From: Aquificales bacterium
GTDB lineage: Bacteria; Aquificota; Aquificia; Aquificales; QOAS01
Assembly (NCBI GenBank): GCA_027035985.1
Contig: JALVTI010000148.1
Coordinates: forward strand, 1-21,206
Length of the DNA: 21,206 bases
Direction of reading: 5' to 3'
In this document: one piece after another, positions 1-6,415 of the stretch
Layout of the letters: every line of letters begins with the position of its first letter
How positions within the stretch are numbered: position 1 is the first letter of the stretch
Program-made: the position numbers and the translations under genes
The notes under the pieces: model-generated
The model's database searches: none
What the model saw: only the letters and a program-made list of their open reading frames with translations
What the model was told of the DNA's origin: nothing

Positions 1-75
1 GACCTCTACACCCAAATCGACGCCCTCATCAGGGGTCAATCCCAAGAGCAACCCCAGGAAGGGGAAAACAAATAA
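1..75 (+). CDS. C-terminal end of an unidentified protein (5' part outside window)
   Basis: An open frame runs from the first base to a TAA at 73-75 and encodes the last 24 residues of a protein. The tail is hydrophilic and rich in Gln and Glu (ending QPQEGENK), which looks like a disordered C-terminus. The fragment is too short to identify. The next gene starts 57 bases downstream on the same strand with its own strong ribosome binding site, so the two could share a transcript. Calling it coding rests on the uninterrupted frame, the codon choice and the position of the stop before a typical gene start. Confidence 0.5.
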   Translation, partial: DLYTQIDALIRGQSQEQPQEGENK

Positions 76-132
76 TCACTTCCCCCTTTCGGTTTTCCTT
101 TCTAAATTCTCCCTTAAAGAGGAGGCTACGTT

Positions 133-393
133 ATGAACAATCAACCCACCTTAAGCGAAAGTTTGGTTCTCCAACTGCAATTGGTTAGGGCTGAATTGGA
201 GCGACTCGAAAGGGTTAAGGAATTCTTAAAGAAACTCGAACCGGGGAGGAAAATCTATATAAACCTCGGCGAGGTGATGGTCGAGAGCAACTACCTCGAG
301 GCTATGCAATACCTCGAAGAAAAGGAGAAAGAACTTAGGGCTCTGCTCCTCGAGTTGGAGAGCAAGGTCAGTACATCCCAATTTAAAGTTTGA
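133..393 (+). CDS. Prefoldin-like small coiled-coil protein
   Basis: The product has 86 residues. Seen: a Leu/Glu-rich helix at about 8-36, a short Pro-Gly turn (LEPGRK), a beta-hairpin-like stretch KIYINLGEVMVES at 40-52, and a second charged helix at about 54-81. Two coiled coils flanking a hairpin with a central 'LGxVxV' strand is the layout of prefoldin beta-type (KE2) subunits, which form hexameric chaperones for unfolded proteins in archaea and eukaryotes. The family call is inference from this pattern, and a generic coiled-coil protein is the alternative. The start is well supported, with a GAGGAGG box about 8 bases before ATG. The 3' end overlaps the convergent TorD-like gene by 11 bases. 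Co-transcription with the upstream gene fragment is possible. Confidence 0.6.
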   Translation: MNNQPTLSESLVLQLQLVRAELERLERVKEFLKKLEPGRKIYINLGEVMVESNYLEAMQYLEEKEKELRALLLELESKVSTSQFKV

Positions 394-940
394 GCCTTTC
401 CCTCTCCCTTTGGAGGAATTCCTTAAAAAGTTTCGCAAACACCTTTAGGGGTTTGACCGAAGAGTTTCTCAAAATGCAGTCGGCAAAATCCTCCATCCAG
501 AGGATGTGTTTTCTAAAGAAATCCCTGTAAAGGACGGAGAGCTTTTTCTTGTCCTCCGCGTAGGGTGTTTCTTCCATCAACTTCAGCAGAAAGGCGGCAA
601 AATCCAATTGGAGGTAAACGGCGTCGGGTAGCTCGTCACCCGTCGAGAGGTTAAAGAGTTCGTAATACTTTACGGCGTCAAAGGCGGGGGCTCCCATAAG
701 GGTCTTTTCCGACGAGCGGAAAAAGCTCTCGTAGGGTTTGCACGGAACCCCCTTAATATTTGCCACAAAGAGGGATGTATATTCCGCCTGGAGTTCTTCG
801 AAGGGGAATTTTTTCAATTCCTCCAAAGGGGTTTTGTCTTCGAAGGGATAAAACCGCTCGAGGTTTTCGAAAAACTCCTCCCTATTTTCGGGATAGGCGA
901 AGAGGTGGGCGAAGAATTTGTAAGCCTTAAAGGGGTTCAT
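383..940 (-). CDS. TorD/DmsD-family cytoplasmic chaperone
   Basis: The product has 185 residues, a normal length for the family. TorD-like proteins bind the twin-arginine signal peptide or apo-form of molybdenum/tungsten oxidoreductases and hold them until the cofactor is inserted. Seen: an all-helical sequence with the family signatures EYTSLF at 53-58, GVPCKPYES at 64-72 (family: P-x-x-x-YES) and LPDAVYLQLDFAAFL at 104-118 (family: PDhxxxELxFMxxL). The frame stays open further upstream to base 1432, but that part is antisense to the HerA-like gene, so the ATG at 938-940 is chosen. No Shine-Dalgarno is visible. It is divergent from the HerA-like gene (60-base gap) and convergent with the prefoldin-like gene. 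No molybdoenzyme lies nearby, so the client is unknown. Confidence 0.75.
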   Translation of the reverse strand: MNPFKAYKFFAHLFAYPENREEFFENLERFYPFEDKTPLEELKKFPFEELQAEYTSLFVANIKGVPCKPYESFFRSSEKTLMGAPAFDAVKYYELFNLSTGDELPDAVYLQLDFAAFLLKLMEETPYAEDKKKLSVLYRDFFRKHILWMEDFADCILRNSSVKPLKVFAKLFKEFLQRERERLKL

Positions 941-953
941 AAGTTTGCCAAAT

Positions 954-971
954 GATACCCCAAGAGGTATC
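954..971. promoter_or_regulatory. Inverted repeat in a divergent promoter region, possible operator
   Basis: GATACC-N6-GGTATC forms a perfect 6-bp dyad in the 60-base gap between the divergent TorD-like and HerA-like genes. On the plus strand it lies between a possible -35 (TTGCCA, 945-950) and a possible -10 (TATCCT, 968-973, spacing 17). The minus strand has TATCAT near the same site. The position suits an operator for a dimeric regulator. Both the promoter and operator roles are inference. Confidence 0.35.
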
Positions 972-1000
972 CTAAAATTCGTTCCCCCTTTCGGGGAGTT

Positions 1001-2809
1001 ATGCGAAAGGTTGGATTTGTAATAGGAAACAAACCCGCCAACCCGCTCGAGTTTTGGGTCGGGATAGAGAGGGGAAACGTCGTTCAGCTCGACGATATCC
1101 TGAAGGTGGAAAGCACCCTCGAAAACGGGCAGAGGGTTGAGTTTTACGGCGTGGTGGCGGAGGTTTACCGCTACCTCGAGGGTTCGGAATTCGTATTCGA
1201 TTCGAAAGATTTCGTTCAGGGGAAGCTGCCGGCAAATCTCGCCTACGTGGCAAAGGTTCAGGTTACCCGCATAGACGACGAGATATACGTCCCCCCCTTT
1301 CCGGGCGACCCCGCCTTTCTTGTTGGGGATGGCGACGGCGAAATAGACAAAGCCCTCTACTTCGACCAGATGAAGGTTAAAATCCCCGCGGGGCTTTTGA
1401 GAAATGGGGAACCGGCTTATATCAACTACCACTTTTTAAACGGGAGAGACGGAGCGCATATCTCCATAAGCGGAATTTCAGGCGTGGCGTCGAAAACCTC
1501 CTACGCCCTCTTTCTGCTCTATTCGATACTAAACCGAGTTAGGGAGGAGAGGGTTAACGCCCTGATTTTCAACGTCAAAGGTGAAGACCTCTTTTTTATA
1601 GACAAACCGAACAAGGTGTTTCACGAGAGGAGGAAAGATTTCGAACCCCTATACAGGAAAATGGGTTTGGAGGCGAAACCCTTCGAAGGTGTGAAGTTCT
1701 TCGCCCCCCCGGTGGGAAAGAATTCGTTAATTCCCGACGTTGAGAGTAGAAAGGAGGGTGTAAACACCTACCTCTGGACGGTTAGGGAGTTTGCCGAAGA
1801 GGAGCTTCTCAAATTTCTCTTCGTCGAAGGTGAGGAGGGGGTCGGAAGTCTCCACTATGTAATTGACAAGGTTACCGAAAGGCTCAAAGAGATGGCGGAA
1901 CTCACCCGCGAGGGGCAAAAGAATAACCCCGGATGGACGGGTAGGCTTATGAACTTCGACGATTACGACAACGTCGGCGAGCCAATTCCACCCTACGAAT
2001 TTACCGGCTTGGAAGACATTCTTTCTTTCCTAAAAAAGGTGGTGAAAAATAGGCGCGCCTGTAACGCGGACAAAACCTTTAGGAAAGAGAACGAGGACTT
2101 TTGCAACAAGACGGCGGAGGTTTACGAAAATTGGTTCGGAACGGTTACCGTCTCGGTAGCCTACGCCTTTTTGAGGCGCTTCGACCAGGCGGTTCAATAC
2201 GTCTCCCCAATGGTGGTAAATCCCGACCTCTTGGAGGGTGAGGATAGAGAAAAGTTCCGCATAGATTGGAGAAATTCAAAACTTTCGGTGGTGGGAATTA
2301 ATAAACTCCACACCATAGCGCAGATGTTTGTAGTCGGTTCCCTGCTCAAGAAGATATTTAAGGAAAAGGAAAAAATCGGTCGGAAACCGGTTCTCTATGT
2401 AGTCCTCGACGAGCTGAACAAATACGCCCCGAGGGGTGGGTGGTCTCCCATAAAGGATATACTGCTCGATATAGCCGAAAGGGGTCGGAGTCTCGGCATA
2501 ATCCTCATAGGGGCTCAGCAGACCGCCTCGGAGGTTGAAAAACGGATAGTGGCAAACGCCGCCGTAAAGGTGACCGGAAGGCTCGACGCTTCCGAAGTGG
2601 CGGCGCGCGAGTACGACTTCCTACCCCAAATATACAAGCAGAGGGCATTGCTCCTCAAAAAGGGACAGGTAATAGTCCACCAACCCGATATCCCTGTGCC
2701 CCTCGTTCTAAGTTTCCCCTTCCCCGCGTGGGCTACAAGGTCGGAAGAGGTTTTGGAGGAACCCGAAGATGAAGATTTGGAAATTTTTGACTCTTTTGTG
2801 GGTGATTAG
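1001..2809 (+). CDS. HerA-like hexameric ATPase (HAS-barrel plus DUF87-type domain)
   Basis: The product has 602 residues. HerA/FtsK-superfamily ATPases are hexameric DNA translocases; classical HerA works with the NurA nuclease in DNA end processing. Seen: an N-terminal beta-rich region (about 1-130) consistent with a HAS barrel; a P-loop at 157-167, SGISGVASKTS, where Ser replaces the usual Gly before Lys; a Walker B segment VLYVVLDELN at 464-473; a sensor-like GAQQTAS at 504-510; and VTGRLD at 524-529. The C-terminus is acidic. The ATG at 1001 follows GGGGAG at an unusually short distance. No nurA is in the window, so the partner is unknown. The last 41 bases overlap the start of the amidase gene in another frame, so the two are likely translationally coupled. 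Confidence 0.75.
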   Translation: MRKVGFVIGNKPANPLEFWVGIERGNVVQLDDILKVESTLENGQRVEFYGVVAEVYRYLEGSEFVFDSKDFVQGKLPANLAYVAKVQVTRIDDEIYVPPFPGDPAFLVGDGDGEIDKALYFDQMKVKIPAGLLRNGEPAYINYHFLNGRDGAHISISGISGVASKTSYALFLLYSILNRVREERVNALIFNVKGEDLFFIDKPNKVFHERRKDFEPLYRKMGLEAKPFEGVKFFAPPVGKNSLIPDVESRKEGVNTYLWTVREFAEEELLKFLFVEGEEGVGSLHYVIDKVTERLKEMAELTREGQKNNPGWTGRLMNFDDYDNVGEPIPPYEFTGLEDILSFLKKVVKNRRACNADKTFRKENEDFCNKTAEVYENWFGTVTVSVAYAFLRRFDQAVQYVSPMVVNPDLLEGEDREKFRIDWRNSKLSVVGINKLHTIAQMFVVGSLLKKIFKEKEKIGRKPVLYVVLDELNKYAPRGGWSPIKDILLDIAERGRSLGIILIGAQQTASEVEKRIVANAAVKVTGRLDASEVAAREYDFLPQIYKQRALLLKKGQVIVHQPDIPVPLVLSFPFPAWATRSEEVLEEPEDEDLEIFDSFVGD

Positions 2810-3836
2810 TTTTCTTTCCCTTCCCCTTTTCAGTCAAAGAGTTACAAAAATCACCGTAGACGTTGATAGAAACTATTACCGAATATTTTTTACATTTGAT
2901 GGAAAACCCTGGTATAGGATGTATAAAGACCCCAAAAGGCACATCATCAGTATCAAATTGGAAAACACCTACAAGTTTTCCAAAGAATATTACAGCGTAA
3001 ACATCGTGGGGGAGAAAAACCTAATAACCATTTTTGTAAGGAACCCCGAACTCGATACATCCCGCGCAAGGGTAATCAAGAAGTATCGAACCCTTATAGT
3101 GTTGATACCGAGAAAACACAAAAAATTTGCCAAATATGTGGTCGTTATAGACCCCGGACACGGGGGGCACGACCCGGGGGCAGAATACTACGGCTTTGAG
3201 GAAAAGAATATAAACCTCGCTGTTGCGCGAAAGCTTTACTACTACCTTTCCAAAGACCCCCGTTTTAAAGTCTATATGACCCGTAAAGGGGACTATTTTG
3301 TCTCCCTCGCAGGAAGACAAAAGTTCACCGCCAAGGTGGGTGCAGACCTCTTTATCTCCATACACTCCAATGCCAACCCTTACAATCCCAACCGAAGGGG
3401 GGCGGAATTTTACGTTCTTTCCAATAGGGGAATTTACAAAAAATGGGTAGATCTCGCCGTTCACCCCCAAAAGGCTAAAGAGTTCCTAAGCTCCCAAATG
3501 GTTCGGGATAAAACCGTCCGCAAAAAGGTTTTAAAAACCTCCCTCGAATTCACTCAAGAGGAGGGTGAACAACTGGCAAAGGAACTCCGCAAAATGTGGT
3601 GTAGGTATATGGCGCGTTATATACCTTGCGGAGGAATATATGAGCGCTCCTTTGCGGTGTTAAAAGTTCCGGGTGTCCCCACCGTGTTGGTGGAATTGGG
3701 ATATATGACCAACAGAAGGGACTTGCATTACCTAACGAGCAGCCGCTATCAGTGGGCTATAGCGAGAACCCTCTACCTGGGAATATTGGATTATCTGAAC
3801 CTAAAACCCCTTAAAAAGGAGAGAAAGGGGGGTTAA
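2769..3836 (+). CDS. Secreted N-acetylmuramoyl-L-alanine amidase (Amidase_3, AmiC-like)
   Basis: The product has 355 residues. This zinc enzyme cleaves the amide between N-acetylmuramic acid and L-Ala in peptidoglycan, usually for daughter-cell separation. Seen: a signal peptide at 1-22; a beta-rich region at about 23-114 resembling a degenerate AMIN domain; and a catalytic domain from about 122 with VIDPGHGGHDPG (H131), GFEEKNINL (E145) and SIHSNA (H199) as zinc ligands, and VLVELGYMTN with catalytic E309. The stretch at about 221-290 sits where AmiA/B/C enzymes carry their regulatory insertion and contains two Cys (278, 287). GGAGG lies about 9 bases before the ATG inside the HerA-like gene (41-base overlap). 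The stop overlaps the nadC stop by 4 bases. Confidence 0.92.
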   Translation: MKIWKFLTLLWVISFLSLPLFSQRVTKITVDVDRNYYRIFFTFDGKPWYRMYKDPKRHIISIKLENTYKFSKEYYSVNIVGEKNLITIFVRNPELDTSRARVIKKYRTLIVLIPRKHKKFAKYVVVIDPGHGGHDPGAEYYGFEEKNINLAVARKLYYYLSKDPRFKVYMTRKGDYFVSLAGRQKFTAKVGADLFISIHSNANPYNPNRRGAEFYVLSNRGIYKKWVDLAVHPQKAKEFLSSQMVRDKTVRKKVLKTSLEFTQEEGEQLAKELRKMWCRYMARYIPCGGIYERSFAVLKVPGVPTVLVELGYMTNRRDLHYLTSSRYQWAIARTLYLGILDYLNLKPLKKERKGG

Positions 3837-4669
3837 ACCACCTTCATGGAGAGGTCGAGCCAACGGGCGGAGTGTACAACCGAACCGCTCGAAATGTAAT
3901 CGACCCCCGTTAGGGCATACTCCCTTATGTTGTCCTCCCTTATACCTCCCGATATCTCGATTTCAAAGGGTTTTCCCGCTTCGCGGATTATCTTTACCGC
4001 CTCCCTTGCATCTTCCACCGAAAAGTTGTCGAGCATCACGATATCGACCGGCAAGCGTAAGACCTTTAAAAGCTCCTCGAAATTCGAAACCTCCACCTCG
4101 ACCTTGTAGACGGGAGGGATTAGTTCCCTTACGCGCCTTACCGCCTCCTCCACCCCGCCGGCGACCTTGATGTGGTTGTCCTTTATGAGGACCATATCGT
4201 AGAGGGCGAAGCGGTGATTTTCTCCCCCTCCCACCTTGACGGCGTATTTTTCGAAAAGCCTAAACCCCGGTGTGGTCTTTCTCGTATCCAACAACCTCAC
4301 GGGTAGGTCTCTTATTTTTTCGACCATTTTGCGGGTCTTTGTGGCTATTCCGCTGAGCCTTTGGAGGATATTGAGGGCAACCCTCTCCCCCATGAGGATA
4401 GCCTTTGCGTTTCCCTCCACCTCGAGGAGGATATCACCCTTTTTAAATTCCATTCCCTCCCTAAGCGGCGAGGAAAACTTTAGAGACCCGTCGAGGAGCT
4501 TAAAAACTCTGACCGCAAAGGGGAGACCGGCGAGAATTCCGTCCTCTTTAGCCTTTATAACGGCTTTGACCCGCTCGCCGCGAAACACTCCCTCCGCCGA
4601 TAGGTCAGCCCTTCCTATATCCTCGTTGAGGTAATTTTTTAGGAGTTCGTCCACCAGAAGTGGGTTCAT
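3833..4669 (-). CDS. nadC: Nicotinate-nucleotide pyrophosphorylase (carboxylating), quinolinate phosphoribosyltransferase
   Basis: The product has 278 residues, full length for NadC. It converts quinolinate and PRPP into nicotinate mononucleotide, CO2 and PPi, the third step of de novo NAD synthesis, in the cytosol. Seen: NEDIGR near the N-terminus (15-20), GERVALNILQRLSGIAT (94-110), DTRKTTPG (128-135), KVGGGENHR (145-153), LIKDNH (161-166), then EVEVSN, MLDNF and the ISGGI barrel strand, which are the usual substrate- and phosphate-binding motifs. The ATG has GGAG 6 bases upstream. It stands alone, without nadA or nadB, divergent from the glycosyltransferase (53 bases). Its stop overlaps the amidase stop in TTAA. 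Confidence 0.96.
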   Translation of the reverse strand: MNPLLVDELLKNYLNEDIGRADLSAEGVFRGERVKAVIKAKEDGILAGLPFAVRVFKLLDGSLKFSSPLREGMEFKKGDILLEVEGNAKAILMGERVALNILQRLSGIATKTRKMVEKIRDLPVRLLDTRKTTPGFRLFEKYAVKVGGGENHRFALYDMVLIKDNHIKVAGGVEEAVRRVRELIPPVYKVEVEVSNFEELLKVLRLPVDIVMLDNFSVEDAREAVKIIREAGKPFEIEISGGIREDNIREYALTGVDYISSGSVVHSARWLDLSMKVV

Positions 4670-4682
4670 AGAACTCCATTTT

Positions 4683-4695
4683 CCCCTTAAAGGGG
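4683..4695. other. Short dyad between nadC and the glycosyltransferase gene
   Basis: CCCCTTAAAGGGG can form a 5-bp stem in the 53-base gap between two divergent genes. It could be an operator or part of a leader for nadC. C-run/A-T/G-run words are common throughout the window, including inside genes, so this may have no function. Confidence 0.25.
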
Positions 4696-4722
4696 TGGTC
4701 GTAAAATTACTCCCCTTTGAGC

Positions 4723-5718
4723 ATGGAAAAGATTAAATCCCTTTCGGTGGTTATTCCCGTTTACAACGAGGAGGAAAATATCCCCAAACTCTACGAGGAG
4801 CTGAAGGAGGTTCTCGAAAAGCTCCCCTACGAATACGAGATTATTTTTGTAGACGACGGTTCCACCGACCGCACCTTCCAAATACTCGAGGAACTGGCGA
4901 AAAAAAACCCCCACGTAAAGGTTGTTAGGTTTAGGAGAAACTACGGGCAGACCGCCGCTATGTACGCCGGCTTCCAATACGCCAGCGGAGATGTCGTTAT
5001 AACGATGGACGGAGACCTCCAAAACGACCCGCACGATATTCCCAAACTGCTCGAAAAGATAAACGAGGGCTACGACATCGTCAGCGGTTGGAGAAAGGAC
5101 AGGAAAGACCCCTTCCTAAGCCGGATACTGCCCTCCAAAATCGCCAACTGGATTATTTCTAAGGTTACCGGAGTCCACCTCCACGACTACGGCTGCACCC
5201 TAAAAGCCTACCGCAAGGAGGTTGCTAAGAACTTCCGGCTCTACGGGGATATGCACCGCTTTTTGCCGGCGGTAGCCAAGAGCTTCGGGGCGAAGGTTAC
5301 CGAGGTGGTGGTCAACCACCGCCCCCGTCTCTACGGAAAGAGCAAATACGGAATAGGCAGAACCATTAGGGTTATTCTCGATATATTCCTCGTTAAGTTT
5401 TTAAACGACTATTTGAACAAACCCCTATATGTGTTTGGACCTATCGGTCTCCTCCTAATGGGGTTGGGATTTTTGATAATGCTCTACCTATCGGTGGAGA
5501 AGCTCTTTTTCGGCGCCTCCATAGGTGGAAGACCTCTTTTGATTCTCGGCGTCCTCCTCTTTTTGAGTGGTCTGCAACTGGTCTCCACCGGTATTATTGC
5601 GGAAATTATTGTCAGAACCTATTACGAATCGAAGCAAGATGTCCCCTACCGGGTGGAGAAGGTTCTAAACTTCGACCAAAAGGAAGGGAAAGTCAAATTG
5701 GGAAACCAAAAAGGTTAA
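4723..5718 (+). CDS. Membrane-anchored family 2 glycosyltransferase (polyprenyl-phosphate glycosyltransferase type)
   Basis: The product has 331 residues. Relatives (GtrB, ArnC, DPM1-like) move a sugar from a nucleotide donor to polyprenyl phosphate on the cytoplasmic face of the inner membrane, for later use on lipopolysaccharide, glycans or glycoproteins. Seen: SVVIPVYNEEENIP at 8-21, FVDDGSTDRT at 42-51, the DxD-containing MDGDLQNDP at 95-103, and two C-terminal membrane segments at about 236-257 and 271-297. The sugar and the final acceptor cannot be read from the sequence. A TTG at 4717 is in frame, but the ATG at 4723 is preferred. Neither has a Shine-Dalgarno, while a TAAAATT box lies at 4702-4708. 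It is a single gene between convergent and divergent neighbours, and its stop overlaps that of the Crp/Fnr gene by 4 bases. Confidence 0.88.
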   Translation: MEKIKSLSVVIPVYNEEENIPKLYEELKEVLEKLPYEYEIIFVDDGSTDRTFQILEELAKKNPHVKVVRFRRNYGQTAAMYAGFQYASGDVVITMDGDLQNDPHDIPKLLEKINEGYDIVSGWRKDRKDPFLSRILPSKIANWIISKVTGVHLHDYGCTLKAYRKEVAKNFRLYGDMHRFLPAVAKSFGAKVTEVVVNHRPRLYGKSKYGIGRTIRVILDIFLVKFLNDYLNKPLYVFGPIGLLLMGLGFLIMLYLSVEKLFFGASIGGRPLLILGVLLFLSGLQLVSTGIIAEIIVRTYYESKQDVPYRVEKVLNFDQKEGKVKLGNQKG

Positions 5719-6380
5719 ATCTCTCCTACCAAATCCTTTAAAGATTTCAAATCCAAGATTTCTATTCTCTTTTTGTCCTTTTTAATGATACCCCTCGCCT
5801 TTAAGGTTCCTATTGATTTTGAAACCGCTTCGGGTGTTAAACCGAGCATATTCGCCACCAGAGTGGTTTTAAAATTTTCGACAACTCCCCCTTTTTGCTG
5901 TTGGAGTAGGTATTTGGCTACCCTCGGTATGGCACCCCCTATTATCAGCGTTTCCACCAAATTGACCAGGTGGTAGAGTCTCTCCGATAGGACGGAAGAG
6001 ATATTGAAACATATTTGGGGGTATTTTTCCGCCAATTGAAGCAACCTTTTTCGGTCTATATAGAGGATTTTGGAATCCTCCAGGGCTTCCACATTTACAG
6101 GAAAGTAGCCCTCATTTAGAGATGCCGCCTCACCGAAGAGGGTAATAGGTTTAACAATTTTTACTATTTGCTCTCTCCCCGAAAGGGGTTCAACCGTGTA
6201 GAGTTTCAACACGCCTTCCTTTAGGATGTAAAAACCGGTCGCTTTGGAGTTTTTCGTAAAAATGGTCTGCCCCCTTTTGGCGTGAAGGGTTATCGATATC
6301 TCGGCGATTTCTTTCAAGATATTTTCGGGAAGATTTTTAAAAAAGGGGATTTCCCTAAGAACCTCTAAAGTGTCAACCAT
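5715..6380 (-). CDS. Crp/Fnr-family transcriptional regulator
   Basis: The product has 221 residues, typical for the family. Seen: an N-terminal cyclic-nucleotide-binding-type beta-roll (about 10-115), a long dimerisation helix (about 125-155), and a C-terminal winged helix with the recognition region LVANMLGLTPEAVSKSIGTLKARGII (read in two parts: LVANMLGLTPEAVSK, then SIGTLKARGII). There is no N-terminal Cys cluster as in FNR, so an oxygen-sensing Fe-S cluster is unlikely. The ligand is unknown. The gene starts 35 bases after the glnE stop on the same strand, so it is probably co-transcribed with glnE, which suggests a link to nitrogen control, though this is only inferred from position. The Shine-Dalgarno is weak (AAGAG). 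Its stop overlaps the glycosyltransferase stop. Confidence 0.9.
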   Translation of the reverse strand: MVDTLEVLREIPFFKNLPENILKEIAEISITLHAKRGQTIFTKNSKATGFYILKEGVLKLYTVEPLSGREQIVKIVKPITLFGEAASLNEGYFPVNVEALEDSKILYIDRKRLLQLAEKYPQICFNISSVLSERLYHLVNLVETLIIGGAIPRVAKYLLQQQKGGVVENFKTTLVANMLGLTPEAVSKSIGTLKARGIIKKDKKRIEILDLKSLKDLVGEI

Positions 6381-6415
6381 TGAAAATCTCTTTTAAAGGT
6401 TTGGAAAAAGAAAAT

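Noticed and set aside
941..1432. N-terminal extension of the TorD-like frame to 349 residues
   Set aside because: It is antisense to the start of the HerA-like gene and has no domain character. The TorD fold begins at the ATG at 940.
6177..6188. CCCCGAAAGGGG and similar C-run/G-run mini-hairpins as regulatory elements
   Set aside because: Such words also occur inside genes (this one within the Crp/Fnr gene), so they largely reflect codon and composition habits.
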